A stretch of DNA of 64,000 nucleotides from Klebsiella oxytoca NBRC 105695 (GTDB lineage Bacteria > Pseudomonadota > Gammaproteobacteria > Enterobacterales > Enterobacteriaceae): the NCBI RefSeq assembly GCF_001598695.1, contig NZ_BCZK01000006.1, positions 186,001 to 250,000 on the forward strand, written 5' to 3'. This document shows positions 42,655 to 53,217 of the stretch, piece by piece. Position numbers and translations under genes: made by a program. The stretch's first letter is position 1; each line of letters opens with the position of its first letter. The notes under the pieces are model-generated. The model had not been told where the DNA came from, did no database searches, and saw only the letters and a list, made by a program, of their open reading frames with translations.

Positions 42655-43131
42655 ATGAAATTAATCAGTCATGATTTGCAGGACGGCGAGAAGCTGCCTA
42701 ATCGCCATGTCTTCAACGGCATGGGCTACGATGGCGATAATATTTCACCGCACCTGGCGTGGGATGAGGTGCCGGCCGGCACTAAAAGCTTTGTGGTGAC
42801 CTGTTTCGATCCCGATGCGCCGACCGGTTCCGGCTGGTGGCACTGGCTGGTGGCCAACCTTCCCGCCGATACCCGCGTGTTACCGCAGGGAGCCGGTTCC
42901 GGCCAGGCCGAACTGCCCGAAGAGGCGATTCAGACTCGTACCGATTTCGGTCAGACCGGATACGGCGGCGCAGCGCCGCCGAAGGGCGAGACCCATCGTT
43001 ATATCTTTACCGTCCACGCGCTGGACGTCGAAAAAATTGCAGTCGATGAGGGCGCAAGCGGCGCGATGGTCGGCTTTAACGTCCATTTCCACAGCCTCGG
43101 CAGCGCGTCGATTACCGCCCTGTTTAGCTAA
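42655..43131 (+). CDS. ybhB: YbhB, PEBP/Raf-kinase-inhibitor-like protein
   Basis: A 158-residue phosphatidylethanolamine-binding-protein fold. Signature segments GDNISPHLAW, CFDPDAPTGSGWWHW and HRYIFTVHAL are present. Bacterial members are cytoplasmic and of unknown function. Start at 42655 has GAGGAGAG ahead. Same position after bioA as in E. coli. Confidence 0.92.
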   Translation: MKLISHDLQDGEKLPNRHVFNGMGYDGDNISPHLAWDEVPAGTKSFVVTCFDPDAPTGSGWWHWLVANLPADTRVLPQGAGSGQAELPEEAIQTRTDFGQTGYGGAAPPKGETHRYIFTVHALDVEKIAVDEGASGAMVGFNVHFHSLGSASITALFS

Positions 43132-43135
43132 CGAT

Positions 43136-43227
43136 CCCGGAGGCGGTACTGCGCACCGGTCCGGGCTACAAAATCCGCAAACCATACGGACCCGTAGCCC
43201 GGACAGGCGTAACGCGCCGCCTCCGGG
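43136..43227. repeat. BIME-like pair of inverted REP elements
   Basis: Two REP-like units in opposite orientation: 43136-43169 (starting CCCGGAGGCGG, ending CCGGGCTAC) and 43194-43227 (starting GTAGCCCGGACAGGCG, ending CTCCGGG). They lie between the convergent ybhB and hut permease genes, a usual place for such elements. Confidence 0.75.
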
Positions 43228-43235
43228 AAGATTAA

Positions 43236-44615
43236 CTACTCCGTCACCGCCAGCACGGCGTTTTTTCTGACCCGCGCGAACCACACCGCCGTCAGCAGGC
43301 CGAGCCACACCAAACCGGCGATCAGCGCAATCCGCGTCTCTTCCACCATCCCCAGCACCGCAATAACCAGTCCCATAAACAGTAGCGTCAGCAGCGGCGC
43401 AACCGGCCAGAACGGCACCGGAAACGCGATAGCGCTACGCTCCTCAGCGGACAGACCGCGACGCATCGCAAAGTGGGCCAGCAGGATCATTAACCAGACC
43501 CATACCGTCGCGAAGGCCGCCAGCGAGGCAATCAGCACAAACACCTGCTCCGGCATCAGATAATTCAGCACCACCGCTGCCAGCAGCGCCACGCCCATGA
43601 CCACCACCGTCATCCACGGCACCCCGTTGCTGGCGATGCGCTGGAAGCTCTTCGGCGCCAGCCCCTCTTTCGCCATACCGTACATCATGCGCCCCGCGCC
43701 AAAAATATCGCTGTTAATCGCCGAAATGCTGGCGCTGATGACGATGATATTCAGAATGGTGGCCGCTGCCGGAATGCCCAGGCCATCGAATATCAGTACG
43801 AAAGGACTACCTCGCTCGCCGAAGCTGTTCCACGGGAAAATCGCCATCAGAATCGCCAGGGTGCAGACATAAAACAGCACGATACGCAGCGGAATCGTAT
43901 TGATCGCCTGCGGGATCACCTTGTGCGGATTCTTCGCTTCCGCAGCGGTGACGCCGATGATCTCAACGCCGCCAAAGGCAAACATGACGATTCCGAGCGA
44001 AGCCACGATCCCCTCCCAGCCGTTAGGGGCAAAGCCGCCGTGACTCCATAGGTTATCCAGCCCGGTTGCCGGGAAGGCGTTACCGAATCCGAAGAAAATA
44101 ATGCTGCCGCCCGCCACAATCATGGCAATAATCGCCACCACTTTGATTAGCGACAGCCAGAACTCCATCTCGCCGAAAACGCGCACGCTGCACAGGTTCA
44201 TGGCGCCGATAAAAAAGATAATGCTCAGCACCCAGATCCAGCGCGGAACATCGGGATACCACAGCCCCATGTAGATGCCGAAAGCGGTCACGTCCGCGAG
44301 GGCGACGATCACCATCTCAAAGGTGTAGGTCCAGCCGGTAATAAACCCCGCCAGCGGGCCAAGATACTGTCGCGCGTAGCTGCTGAAGGAGCCGGAAACC
44401 GGGTTGCGTACCGCCATTTCCCCCAGCGCCCGCATCACGATAAACACCGCCGCGCCGCCAATCAGATAGGCCAGCAGTACCGCCGGGCCTGCGGCCTTGA
44501 TCGCCGATGCCGAGCCGTAGAACAGCCCGGTGCCGATGGCGGAACCGAGCGCGATAAAACGAATGTGACGGGCATTCAGCCCGCGCAGCAGGTGTGGCTT
44601 GTTTTGTTGTTGCAT
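43236..44615 (-). CDS. hutT: Amino acid permease, probable histidine permease HutT (ProY-like)
   Basis: A 459-residue, 12-helix APC-superfamily transporter. N-terminal [16 protein letters not shown] is the family signature, and [14 protein letters not shown] is typical of the ProY/HutT/AroP group. Position directly downstream of hutUH in the same direction suggests histidine or urocanate uptake, though ProY-like proteins may also take proline. ATG at 44615 follows AGGAC. Confidence 0.83.
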   Translation of the reverse strand: MQQQNKPHLLRGLNARHIRFIALGSAIGTGLFYGSASAIKAAGPAVLLAYLIGGAAVFIVMRALGEMAVRNPVSGSFSSYARQYLGPLAGFITGWTYTFEMVIVALADVTAFGIYMGLWYPDVPRWIWVLSIIFFIGAMNLCSVRVFGEMEFWLSLIKVVAIIAMIVAGGSIIFFGFGNAFPATGLDNLWSHGGFAPNGWEGIVASLGIVMFAFGGVEIIGVTAAEAKNPHKVIPQAINTIPLRIVLFYVCTLAILMAIFPWNSFGERGSPFVLIFDGLGIPAAATILNIIVISASISAINSDIFGAGRMMYGMAKEGLAPKSFQRIASNGVPWMTVVVMGVALLAAVVLNYLMPEQVFVLIASLAAFATVWVWLMILLAHFAMRRGLSAEERSAIAFPVPFWPVAPLLTLLFMGLVIAVLGMVEETRIALIAGLVWLGLLTAVWFARVRKNAVLAVTE

Positions 44616-44715
44616 ATGCAAGTGTCCTGATAGTTTTTATACGACGACAAATATGCGTGTAGGGTGGCCGGAAGGAAGATATCCTCCCGGCGCAGGTACA
44701 GAGAACAGCGATGGT

Positions 44716-46251
44716 TTAGCGTTGGTCTGAGAGCACGGCAGGCAGCAGCCGCGTAAGATGACGTGCGGCCAGAAGCGCAATGGCGTTTTCGATATCCGGA
44801 GCGAAGAAGCGGTCTTCGGTGTAGTGGGTCACCCGCTCGCGCAGCAGGTGGCGCGCCTCTTCCAGCAGCGGACTGCTGGTCAGGCCTTCACGCATATCCA
44901 GACCCTGCGCGGCAGCCAGCCACTCTACGGCCAGCACGCCGCGGGTATTTTCCGCCATCGCCCACAGGCGGCGACCGGCGGCTGGCGCCATTGAGACGTG
45001 GTCTTCCTGGTTAGCGGAGGTCGGCAGGCTGTCCACGCTGTGCGGATGCGACAGCGCTTTGTTTTCGCTGGCCAGCGCCGCCGCCGTCACCTGGGCGATC
45101 ATAAAGCCGGAGTTGACGCCGCCGTTTTTCACCAGGAAAGGCGGCAGCTGCGACATATGGCTGTCCATCATCAGGGCGATTCGGCGCTCGGACAGCGAGC
45201 CAATTTCGGCAATCGCCAGCGCGATATTATCCGCCGCCATCGCCACCGGTTCGGCGTGGAAGTTGCCGCCGGAGATCACGTCGTTCTCGCTGGCAAATAC
45301 CAGCGGGTTATCGGAGACCGCGTTGGCTTCAACCAGCAGCACTTCCGCCGCCTGGCGAAGCTGGGTCAGGCAGGCTCCCATCACCTGCGGCTGACAGCGC
45401 AGAGAATACGGGTCCTGCACCTTGGTGCAATTATGGTGGGATTGGGAAATTGCGCTGTCATCGGTCAATAGGTGGCGATAGAGCGCCGCGGCGTCAATCT
45501 GCCCCCGCTGGCCGCGCGCTTCATGAATACGCGGATCAAATGGACGACGCGATCCAAGCGCCGCCTCGGTGGTTAACGCCCCGCAGACCACTGCGGAAGC
45601 AAACAGGTCTTCGGCTTCGAACAGCCCGCGCAGGGCAAACGCCGTCGATGCCTGCGTGCCGTTGAGCAGCGCCAGCCCCTCTTTTGCCGCCAGAGTAATC
45701 GGCTCAAGCCCCGCCTGACGCAGCGCTTCCGTCGCCGGTAGCCACTCCCCTCCGCGCACCCGCGCTTTCCCCTCGCCAAGCAGGGTTAAGGACATATGCG
45801 CCAGCGGCGCGAGATCGCCGGACGCGCCGACCGATCCCTTCGCCGGGATCCACGGCGTTACCCCGGCGTTGACCAGGCCGATCAGCGCCTGAATCACGCT
45901 CAGGCGAATGCCGGAAAAGCCGCGCGACAGGCTATTAATTTTCAGCACCATAATCAGACGCGCGAGATCGTCATCCAGCGGTTCGCCGATCCCCGCCGCA
46001 TGCGACAATACCAGTGAGCGCTGGAGATTTTCCAGGTCTTCGGTGGAGATACGGGTTTGCGCCAGTAGGCCAAAACCGGTGTTGATACCGTAGGCGGTGC
46101 GGCCTTCCGCCAGAATCGCGTTGACGCAGGCAACGCTGTCATCAATCGCCGCGAACGCGCTTTCGTCTAGCGTAATGTTCAGCGGCTGGCTGTAGACGTC
46201 GCGCAGCTGCGACAGGCTGAGTTGGCCCGGAATCAGTGTTAAAGCGTTCAT
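44716..46251 (-). CDS. hutH: Histidine ammonia-lyase HutH
   Basis: A 511-residue lyase converting histidine to urocanate and ammonia. The Ala-Ser-Gly triad that forms the MIO cofactor is in [14 protein letters not shown] near residue 143; [10 protein letters not shown] and QEDHVSM are conserved. Overlaps hutU by 4 bp (ATGA). Confidence 0.96.
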   Translation of the reverse strand: MNALTLIPGQLSLSQLRDVYSQPLNITLDESAFAAIDDSVACVNAILAEGRTAYGINTGFGLLAQTRISTEDLENLQRSLVLSHAAGIGEPLDDDLARLIMVLKINSLSRGFSGIRLSVIQALIGLVNAGVTPWIPAKGSVGASGDLAPLAHMSLTLLGEGKARVRGGEWLPATEALRQAGLEPITLAAKEGLALLNGTQASTAFALRGLFEAEDLFASAVVCGALTTEAALGSRRPFDPRIHEARGQRGQIDAAALYRHLLTDDSAISQSHHNCTKVQDPYSLRCQPQVMGACLTQLRQAAEVLLVEANAVSDNPLVFASENDVISGGNFHAEPVAMAADNIALAIAEIGSLSERRIALMMDSHMSQLPPFLVKNGGVNSGFMIAQVTAAALASENKALSHPHSVDSLPTSANQEDHVSMAPAAGRRLWAMAENTRGVLAVEWLAAAQGLDMREGLTSSPLLEEARHLLRERVTHYTEDRFFAPDIENAIALLAARHLTRLLPAVLSDQR

Positions 46252-47936
46252 TTAGCGTGCCCCTGCGTTGCTGCTACCATCGGAAGATTCAAACCTTGTT
46301 CTATCGCGCACTCAATAGCGATGTCGTAACCCGCATCGGCATGACGCATGACGCCGGTCGCCGGGTCGTTGTGCAGAACGCGGGCGATACGCGCCGCCGC
46401 TTCATCGGTACCGTCGCAGACGATAACCATGCCGGAGTGCTGCGAAAAGCCCATCCCTACCCCACCGCCGTGATGCAGCGACACCCAGGTCGCGCCGCTG
46501 GCGGTATTCAGTAAAGCGTTGAGCAGCGGCCAGTCGGAAACGGCGTCGGAACCATCGCGCATCGCTTCCGTTTCGCGGTTCGGGCTGGCGACCGAGCCGG
46601 AGTCAAGATGGTCGCGGCCGATGACGATCGGCGCGGAGACTTCGCCGCTGCGCACCATTTCGTTAAACGCCAGCCCCAGCTTCTGCCGCCACTCCAGTCC
46701 TACCCAGCAGATACGCGCCGGTAGTCCCTGAAAGCTGATACGCTCGCGGGCCATATCCAGCCAGTGATGCAGGTGCTTGTCGTCTTTAACGATCTCTTTC
46801 ACTTTCGCGTCGGTTTTATAGATGTCCTGCGGGTCGCCGGACAGGGCAACCCAGCGGAACGGACCGATGCCGCGGCAGAACAGCGGGCGGATATAGGCGG
46901 GAACGAAGCCCGGGAAAGCAAACGCGTCGTCAACGCCCATCTCCTGAGCCATCTGGCGAATGTTATTGCCGTAGTCAAACGTCGGCACGCCCATTTCGTG
47001 GAATGCCAGCATCGCCTGCACGTGGTCGGCCATTGAGCGTTTTGCCGCCAGGATAGTGCCCTGCGGGTCAGACTCGGCTTTAGCCTGATACTCTTCCCAG
47101 CTCCAGCCTTTCGGCAGATAGCCGTGCAGCGGATCGTGGGCGCTGGTCTGATCGGTCACCATATCCGGACGCACGCCGCGCTTCACCATTTCCGGCACGA
47201 TTTCCGCCGCGTTGCCGCATAGCGCGATAGAGATCGCCCGGCCTTCGGCGGTGTATTTTTTAATGCGCGCCAGCGCGTCATCCAGCGACGTCGCCTGTTC
47301 ATCAACGTAGCGGGTACGCAGGCGGAAATCGATGCGGCTCTGCTGGCATTCGATATTCAGCGAGCAGGCACCCGCTAAGGTCGCGGCCAGCGGCTGCGCG
47401 CCGCCCATGCCGCCCAGACCAGCGGTCAGTACCCAGCGGCCCTTCAGGCTACCCTGATAGTGCTGGCGACCGGCCTCAACAAAGGTCTCATAGGTGCCCT
47501 GCACGATGCCCTGGCTGCCGATATAGATCCAGCTGCCGGCGGTCATCTGGCCGTACATCGCCAGCCCTTTGGCATCCAGCTCGTTAAAGTGTTCCCAGGT
47601 TGCCCAGTGCGGCACCAGGTTGGAGTTAGCGATCAGCACCCGCGGCGAGTTTTCATGGGTTTTGAAGACGCCCACCGGCTTGCCGGACTGCACCAGCAAT
47701 GTTTCGTCGCTCTCGAGGTTTTTCAGCGCCTTCACGATGGCGTCGTAGCATTCCCAGTTGCGCGCCGCGCGTCCAATACCACCGTACACCACCAGCTCAT
47801 GCGGGTTTTCGGCGACATCCGGGTCGAGGTTATTCATGAGCATACGCAGCGGGGCTTCGGTCAGCCAGCTCTTCGCATTTAACGTCGTGCCACGCGGTGC
47901 ACGTACGTCCTGCTGGCGGTATTTGCTTTGCGACAT
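46248..47936 (-). CDS. hutU: Urocanate hydratase HutU
   Basis: A 562-residue NAD-dependent urocanase. It has the NAD-binding segment [14 protein letters not shown] and the active-site Cys region [20 protein letters not shown]. The ATG at 47936 ([16 protein letters not shown]) is preferred to a codon six residues upstream. First gene of the hutUH(T) operon, with a HutC-like site at 47982. Confidence 0.96.
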   Translation of the reverse strand: MSQSKYRQQDVRAPRGTTLNAKSWLTEAPLRMLMNNLDPDVAENPHELVVYGGIGRAARNWECYDAIVKALKNLESDETLLVQSGKPVGVFKTHENSPRVLIANSNLVPHWATWEHFNELDAKGLAMYGQMTAGSWIYIGSQGIVQGTYETFVEAGRQHYQGSLKGRWVLTAGLGGMGGAQPLAATLAGACSLNIECQQSRIDFRLRTRYVDEQATSLDDALARIKKYTAEGRAISIALCGNAAEIVPEMVKRGVRPDMVTDQTSAHDPLHGYLPKGWSWEEYQAKAESDPQGTILAAKRSMADHVQAMLAFHEMGVPTFDYGNNIRQMAQEMGVDDAFAFPGFVPAYIRPLFCRGIGPFRWVALSGDPQDIYKTDAKVKEIVKDDKHLHHWLDMARERISFQGLPARICWVGLEWRQKLGLAFNEMVRSGEVSAPIVIGRDHLDSGSVASPNRETEAMRDGSDAVSDWPLLNALLNTASGATWVSLHHGGGVGMGFSQHSGMVIVCDGTDEAAARIARVLHNDPATGVMRHADAGYDIAIECAIEQGLNLPMVAATQGHAK

Positions 47937-47981
47937 CGGGGGTTCTCCTGACAATTAACGTTGTGTACGTAAATACATATA

Positions 47982-47995
47982 CTTGTCTATACAAG
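47982..47995. promoter_or_regulatory. HutC-like operator of hutUH
   Basis: CTTGTCTATACAAG, a dyad 46 bp upstream of hutU. Its inverse CTTGTATAGACAAG agrees with the TTGTATAGACA segment before hutI; in Klebsiella and Pseudomonas HutC represses both operons and urocanate relieves it. Confidence 0.65.
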
Positions 47996-48078
47996 CATGC
48001 GCAAGACAGGATTTAACAGAAATGATACATTTTTGTTATATTGCGTCAGCAATCACGTTTTGCCGACGCGCAGAGCGT

Positions 48079-48804
48079 TCAGGAGCCAAAATGGCCCTGG
48101 AGACGGTAGCGGCTGCCGGGGAAAAGCAGGCGCGCGTGGGAGACAATATGGGTGGTGGACCAGGTACGGCGGCGGATCAGCAGACACGGGTCGTGGGCAT
48201 GAATATGCAGCAGCGCGCACTCCTCCGCCGTAGCCTGCACTGCCTCAACAATGTGCTCTCCCTCGGTTAAGGGGGCGATCAGCGACAGATAGTCGTGGGG
48301 AGTGGTGACGGTGTAGTCCTGATGCAGATAGTCCGGCACCACGGCGGCGTTAACGCAGCGGTCCTCAATCTGTACCGGGATCTCATTTTCAAAATGCACC
48401 ATCAGCGAATGGAAAATGCGCGTTCCGGCGGCTACGTTCAGCGCTGCGGCCTGAATCAGGTCGGCCTGAGTTTCCTCCAGCAGCAGCACCTCGCAGCGGT
48501 GCTGATGATGGCGAGAGGCGATTTCTTCAGCGATGCTGCGCACTTCAAACAGCGCCGACTGCCCTTTTGGCTCCGCAACGAACGTTCCCACTCCCTGTAA
48601 TCGCACCAGCAGGCCTTCATCGGTCAGCTCGCGCAGCGCCCGGTTAATGGTCATACGGCTAAAGCCAAACTGCGCCACCAGCTCCGCCTCCGAGGGGATG
48701 CGATCGTGCGGCCGCCAGACGCCGCTGTGGATCTTTTCGCTAATAGCCTGTTTCACCTTTTCATAGAATGGCGCAGGCGCGGAACGAGGTTGCGATGAGA
48801 ACAT
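48079..48804 (-). CDS. hutC: Histidine utilisation repressor HutC (GntR family)
   Basis: A 241-residue GntR/HutC-type repressor: N-terminal winged helix (RIPSEAELVAQFGFSRMTINRALREL) and C-terminal UTRA ligand domain that binds urocanate. Last gene of hutIGC. Confidence 0.94.
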   Translation of the reverse strand: MFSSQPRSAPAPFYEKVKQAISEKIHSGVWRPHDRIPSEAELVAQFGFSRMTINRALRELTDEGLLVRLQGVGTFVAEPKGQSALFEVRSIAEEIASRHHQHRCEVLLLEETQADLIQAAALNVAAGTRIFHSLMVHFENEIPVQIEDRCVNAAVVPDYLHQDYTVTTPHDYLSLIAPLTEGEHIVEAVQATAEECALLHIHAHDPCLLIRRRTWSTTHIVSHARLLFPGSRYRLQGHFGS

Positions 48805-48858
48805 GGCCGGGCTTCCTTGTGCTAATGGGCAGCGAAACGTCCAGAATATACTGAATCG

Positions 48859-49815
48859 CTATTGCCACCAATGGGCGATTTGCCACGCCAGACGCGCTGC
48901 CGCGCGGGCTCCCTGGCTATCAATATCGTACTGCGGGTTAAACTCGACCAGATCAACCGCCTGGAGCTTACCGCTGCGGCACAGCGGCTCGACGATGCGC
49001 AGCAGCGTCGCCAGCGGAACGCCGAGCGCGGCCGGCGCGGACACTGCGGGCATTTCACGCGCGGGCAGCACGTCGAGATCGATAGTCAGATACAGGCGAT
49101 CGTAGCGGGCAATAAGATGCTCGATTTGCGGGATAACCCGCGCTTCAAAGGCGAAGAGCACCGCTAAATCGTCAATGATCGTCACCTCGCGGCGGGCAGC
49201 TTCGTCCAGCAGCGCCCGGGTATTAGCGGCGTAACTCACGCCGATACAGGTGTAGTGAAAAGCGCGCCGCTGCGCTTCACAGGCCAGCGCCAGCTGACGA
49301 AACGGCGTACCCGAGCTGGCCCGGTCGGCAATACGTAAGTCCAGATGCGCATCAAGGTTAATAATGCCAACCTCATCTGTGGGAAACGCGTCCAGCACGC
49401 CGGCGCCGTGGCCGAAAGCCGTCTCGTGACCGCCGCCCAGCACCAGCGTACGCTTGCCCGCGCGTTGGCAGGCCGTAACCGCTTCGCGCAGCGCCTGCTG
49501 CGCCGCTTCCAGCGCGTCGCCCTCTACGCTGACGCTCCCCATATCCACGCAGCGGTCGTGGCCGTCGTGGCTGGCCATATTCGCCAGCGCCCGGCGCAGG
49601 ATTTCCGGGCCTTTAGCAGCGCCGGTTCGTCCTTTATTACGCCGAACCCCTTCGTCGCAGGCGAATCCCAGCAGAGCAATGTCACCGGGCTGCGCCTGCG
49701 GTTCAAAACGTTCGACGCGGGCGATAGTCTGAAACAGACGCAGCGCGTTGGCCGCCTCCGAGCTATCGTCGCGTCCCTGCCAAATCTCGGCGGGCGTCGG
49801 TTGCCATAGCTTCAT
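48859..49815 (-). CDS. hutG: Formimidoylglutamase HutG
   Basis: A 318-residue arginase-superfamily enzyme giving glutamate and formamide. Metal-ligand motifs GGGHE, NLDAHLD and TIDLDVLP are present. Overlaps hutI by 4 bp. Confidence 0.95.
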   Translation of the reverse strand: MKLWQPTPAEIWQGRDDSSEAANALRLFQTIARVERFEPQAQPGDIALLGFACDEGVRRNKGRTGAAKGPEILRRALANMASHDGHDRCVDMGSVSVEGDALEAAQQALREAVTACQRAGKRTLVLGGGHETAFGHGAGVLDAFPTDEVGIINLDAHLDLRIADRASSGTPFRQLALACEAQRRAFHYTCIGVSYAANTRALLDEAARREVTIIDDLAVLFAFEARVIPQIEHLIARYDRLYLTIDLDVLPAREMPAVSAPAALGVPLATLLRIVEPLCRSGKLQAVDLVEFNPQYDIDSQGARAAARLAWQIAHWWQ

Positions 49816-51029
49816 ACGATCTCTCCTCGCACCACGCGCTGCCAGAGCGGACTGCGCCCCGGCTCATAAACCATCTCAACCGGATGCACCGCATCCCAGA
49901 TAGCAAAATCGGCAACGAAGCCCGCCGCCAGCTGACCGTGGCTCGCCTGACGGCCCAGCGCCTGCGCCGCATGACGGGTTACGCCTGCCCACGCCTCCTC
50001 CGGCGTCAGGCCAAATTTCACGCAAGCCATATTCATCGCCAGATGCAGGCTGGCAAAGGGGCTGGTACCGGGGTTGTAGTCCGTCGCCACCGCCATCGGA
50101 ACCTGATGTTCGCGCAGCAGTTCAACCGGCGGCCTGCGGGTTTCGTTAAGGAAATAGAACGCGCCGGGCAGAAGCACCGCCACGGTGCCGCTGCGGCTCA
50201 TCGCCGCCACGCCCTCTGGGGTCAGGTATTCGATATGGTCGGCGGACAGGCCTTTATAGCGGCTCACTAATTCGGCGCCGCCCAGCGAAGAGAGCTGCTC
50301 AACGTGACCTTTTACCGGGATACCTAATGCCTGGGCCGTACTGTAAACCCGTTCAGTCTGCGCGGGGGTAAAGCCGACGTTTTCGCAGAAGGCATCGACG
50401 CTTTCGAATAACCCCTCTTCCCACAGCGCCGGGAGAATAGTCTGGCACACCAGATCGATATAGCCGTCCGGGTCGCCTTGATACTCCGGCGGCGTGGCGT
50501 GGGCGGAAAGCAGCGTTGGCGAAATCTCCACGGCATGCGTCGCGGCAAGCTGTTGTATCACGCGCAGCATTTTGCGCTCGTTTTCAAGGTCCAGCCCGTA
50601 GCCGGATTTAATCTCCAGGGTGGTGAGGCCTTCGCGCAGCAGACGAGCCAGCCGCTGGCGGGCCAGCGCCAGCAGCTCCGCTTCGCTGCTTTCCCGGGTG
50701 GCGCGCACGGTCGCGTTAATGCCGCCGCCGTTTGCGCTAATGGTCTGGTAGGAAACGCCGTTGAGGCGCTGCTCCCACTCCTGCGCCCGGCTGCCGCCAA
50801 AAACCAGATGCGTATGGCAATCGATCAGCCCCGGCGTAAGCAGCCTGCCGCCGAGGTCGATACTTCGGCCGGCTGGCGCATCGCCTTCGGGCACAATGGC
50901 CTCAATACGGCCATCGCGCACCAGCAGCACGTGGTCCTCCAGCAGGCCATAAGGCCGGGCGTATCGAGGGTCGAGGGTAGCAAGGCGGACGTTTCGCCAG
51001 ATTACGCGTTCGGAAAGAGTCTGTGTCAT
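49812..51029 (-). CDS. hutI: Imidazolonepropionase HutI
   Basis: A 405-residue amidohydrolase opening the imidazolone ring. Metal motif [13 protein letters not shown] near residue 65; further ligands in KGHVEQL and [12 protein letters not shown] at 51029 is taken; a TTG three codons upstream is possible. First gene of hutIGC. Confidence 0.95.
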   Translation of the reverse strand: MTQTLSERVIWRNVRLATLDPRYARPYGLLEDHVLLVRDGRIEAIVPEGDAPAGRSIDLGGRLLTPGLIDCHTHLVFGGSRAQEWEQRLNGVSYQTISANGGGINATVRATRESSEAELLALARQRLARLLREGLTTLEIKSGYGLDLENERKMLRVIQQLAATHAVEISPTLLSAHATPPEYQGDPDGYIDLVCQTILPALWEEGLFESVDAFCENVGFTPAQTERVYSTAQALGIPVKGHVEQLSSLGGAELVSRYKGLSADHIEYLTPEGVAAMSRSGTVAVLLPGAFYFLNETRRPPVELLREHQVPMAVATDYNPGTSPFASLHLAMNMACVKFGLTPEEAWAGVTRHAAQALGRQASHGQLAAGFVADFAIWDAVHPVEMVYEPGRSPLWQRVVRGEIV

Positions 51030-51048
51030 TGCGGTCAACTTGTCATGG

Positions 51049-51061
51049 GTTGTATAGACAT
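51049..51061. promoter_or_regulatory. HutC-like operator of hutIGC
   Basis: GTTGTATAGACAT, 20 bp upstream of hutI, shares TTGTATAGACA with the site before hutU. Confidence 0.65.
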
Positions 51062-51260
51062 TTATTTTGATTCCACGAGAAATGTCAACTCAGACCGGGG
51101 CAAATGTTATTTATTTGTGATCAAAAGCGGCCCGTTTCCGGCGCTGAATATGTAAAGGAAGCAACTTTTTTGCGCTACATCTTCCCGTTTCGCTTAAGTT
51201 GGTATAAAACAGCAGGCTTTAAAGGACTTATCCCCTTAATTTATTCTTGCCCGGAGCAAC

Positions 51261-52544
51261 ATGAACACATATTCCGTTTCCCGCCTGGCGCTGGCGCTGG
51301 CCTTTGGCGTGACGTTGTCCGCCTGTAGTTCGACGCCTGCCGATCAACAGCCCTCAACGCAGACTGCGCCGGGCACGGCCTCTCGTCCTGTTTTAACCGC
51401 CGATGAAGCAAAAAACTTTTTACCGGCGAGCTATTTCCAGTCTTTGGATCCTAACGCTGCGGCGTGGAGCCCATCCGCCATCAGCCTGCCGGCGCAGCCG
51501 GATTTTGTCGTGGGTCCTGCGGGCGCCCAGGGCGTAACGCATACCACCATTCAGGCCGCGGTGGATGCGGCGATTATCCGCCACTCCAACCGTCGTCAGT
51601 TTATCGCCATTATGCCGGGCGAATATGCGGGCACCGTATACGTTCCGGCGGCGCCTGGCGCGCTGACCCTGTACGGCACCGGCGAGAAGCCGATTGACGT
51701 CAAAATCAGCACAGCGCTTGATTCAGAAATGGATCCGGTCTCCTGGCGTCACCAGGTCAATCCGGGCGGTAAATATATGCCGGGTAAACCGGCCTGGTAT
51801 ATGTACGACAGCTGCCAGAGCCGACGTGCCGCCACCGTTGGCGTTATGTGTTCCGCGGTATTCTGGTCGCAGAACAACGGCCTGCAGCTGCAGAATCTGA
51901 CCATCGCCAACAACCTTGGCGACAGCGTTGACGCGGGGACGCATCAGGCGGTGGCGCTGCGTAACGATGGCGATCGGGTACAGATTAACAATGTTAATAT
52001 CCTTGGCCGCCAGAATACCTTTTTCGTGACCAACAGCGGCGTGCAAAATCGCCTGCAGGATAACCGCCAGACCCGTACGCTGGTCAGCAACAGCTATATA
52101 GAAGGCGATGTGGACATCGTTTCCGGTCGCGGAGCGGTCGTGTTTGAGAATACCGACTTCCGCGTAGTCAACTCGCGCACCCAGAAAGAGGCTTACGTTT
52201 TCGCCCCTGCCACCCTGAAAAGCGTGACCTACGGCTTCCTGGCGATCAACAGCCGCTTTACGGCGTCCGGCGATAACGTCGCGCAGCTGGGCCGCTCGTT
52301 AGACGTTGACGGCAATACCAATGGCCAGGTCGTTATTCGCGACAGCGTCATTAACGAAGGTTTTAACATTGCCAAACCGTGGGCTGATGCGGTCGGTTCC
52401 AATCGTCCTTTCAGCGGCAATACCGGAACGGCGGATGCCAAAGGCAACCCGCAGCGTAATCTGAACGACGCTAACTTCAATCGCATGTGGGAATACAATA
52501 ACCGCGGCGTGGGGAGCTTCGTCGTCGCTGAACCGAAACAGTAA
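51261..52544 (+). CDS. ybhC: Outer-membrane lipoprotein YbhC (pectinesterase family)
   Basis: A 427-residue lipoprotein: signal peptide with lipobox LSAC (about residue 21), then a right-handed beta-helix of the pectin methylesterase family. The usual catalytic motif GYQDTL reads GRQNTFF, so the catalytic Asp is Asn, and the second motif VDFIFG reads VDIVSGRG. E. coli YbhC also lacks pectinesterase activity and has been linked to acyl-CoA thioester hydrolysis. A terminator follows at 52556. Confidence 0.92.
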   Translation: MNTYSVSRLALALAFGVTLSACSSTPADQQPSTQTAPGTASRPVLTADEAKNFLPASYFQSLDPNAAAWSPSAISLPAQPDFVVGPAGAQGVTHTTIQAAVDAAIIRHSNRRQFIAIMPGEYAGTVYVPAAPGALTLYGTGEKPIDVKISTALDSEMDPVSWRHQVNPGGKYMPGKPAWYMYDSCQSRRAATVGVMCSAVFWSQNNGLQLQNLTIANNLGDSVDAGTHQAVALRNDGDRVQINNVNILGRQNTFFVTNSGVQNRLQDNRQTRTLVSNSYIEGDVDIVSGRGAVVFENTDFRVVNSRTQKEAYVFAPATLKSVTYGFLAINSRFTASGDNVAQLGRSLDVDGNTNGQVVIRDSVINEGFNIAKPWADAVGSNRPFSGNTGTADAKGNPQRNLNDANFNRMWEYNNRGVGSFVVAEPKQ

Positions 52545-52555
52545 CGCCTGACTTG

Positions 52556-52577
52556 AAGGGGGAGCGCCTCCCCCTTT
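52556..52577 (+). terminator. Terminator of ybhC
   Basis: 9-bp stem AAGGGGGAG (52556-52564) / CTCCCCCTT (52568-52576) with a three-base loop, followed by a pyrimidine-rich tract; 11 bp past the stop. Confidence 0.8.
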
Positions 52578-52746
52578 CTCCTCCTCTTTCCTGCGGCCCC
52601 CTTTCCGTTGCAAATCATTACCTGGCGTCATGACGCTCTTTCATCAGAGCAGGCGACAATCCTGTACAAGTTTTTCACATTTTTATTACACCATAAGATA
52701 AGTAAAATCATATAGTTAAATTTATTTGTTAAAAAAACCCACTAAA

Positions 52747-52798
52747 TGTACAAAATTTTTCTGCAAAAATTGTACATCCTGAAAATCGTGACTATAGT
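52747..52798 (+). promoter_or_regulatory. Promoter of the bdm-luxR pair with TGTACAA inverted repeat
   Basis: Inverted repeat ATGTACAA (52746-52753) / TTGTACAT (52770-52777). The right arm overlaps a -35-like TTGTAC (52770-52775), which is 17 bp from a -10-like TATAGT (52793-52798). A further TGTACAA is at 52663. TGTACA half-sites recur before bluR and ycgZ. Confidence 0.65.
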
Positions 52799-52855
52799 TA
52801 TTACGTAAGTTTTGATTACTCTGCATTAACGAATTCTTATGAATTAAAAATTGCA

Positions 52856-52876
52856 CACCATTTCTCTGAAATGGTG
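52856..52876 (+). ncRNA. Leader hairpin 1 of the bdm-like gene
   Basis: Perfect 9-bp stem CACCATTTC / GAAATGGTG with a three-base loop, within the predicted transcribed leader. Confidence 0.6.
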
Positions 52877-52887
52877 AAAAAACCGTA

Positions 52888-52920
52888 TAACAAAGATGAT
52901 GTTATCACTCATCTTTGTTA
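52888..52920 (+). ncRNA. Leader hairpin 2 of the bdm-like gene
   Basis: Perfect 12-bp stem TAACAAAGATGA (52888-52899) / TCATCTTTGTTA (52909-52920) with a nine-base loop, 33 bp before the start codon. In E. coli bdm mRNA is cut by RNase III, which needs double-stranded RNA of this kind. Confidence 0.6.
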
Positions 52921-52953
52921 GTTGATTATGGCTAAAATAACCCGGGATTAACC

Positions 52954-53166
52954 ATGCAGATAAAGAACACCATTCCAGCAGAATTTATATTTAACTCTGC
53001 GTTGTTGAAAAACATCGAACATATGGTGCGAATGGAGAACGAGGCCGTGAGCAATGAACGTTTAATCGTTGAGGTTCAGCGCCGTCTGAATGTCGAGAAA
53101 AATGAAATACTCGCTGACTTATACACCCAGACGCTGCATATGTTACGCGCGAAAAATCATCACTAA
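52954..53166 (+). CDS. Bdm-like (biofilm-dependent modulation) small protein
   Basis: A 70-residue protein. It is predicted helical with no membrane segment. By eye it resembles E. coli Bdm in the spacing of N-x-I-E, an R-x-E, a V, and especially the C-terminal ILADLYTQT against Bdm ILSDIYQQT. In E. coli bdm is an RcsB target that affects flagella and biofilm. The ribosome site is weak. It is 51 bp before a LuxR-type gene and shares its promoter. The family call is by recalled similarity and needs a profile search. Confidence 0.65.
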   Translation: MQIKNTIPAEFIFNSALLKNIEHMVRMENEAVSNERLIVEVQRRLNVEKNEILADLYTQTLHMLRAKNHH

Positions 53167-53217
53167 GCGTGATTTGTTAAAGTATTCTTTAATTAACACT
53201 TCTGCCTCGGAGGACAA

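Noticed and set aside
52826-52839. RcsB box before the bdm-like gene (TAAGAATTCGTTAA on the minus strand)
   Set aside because: Matches only half of the consensus and lies downstream of the predicted promoter; not strong enough to list as a site.
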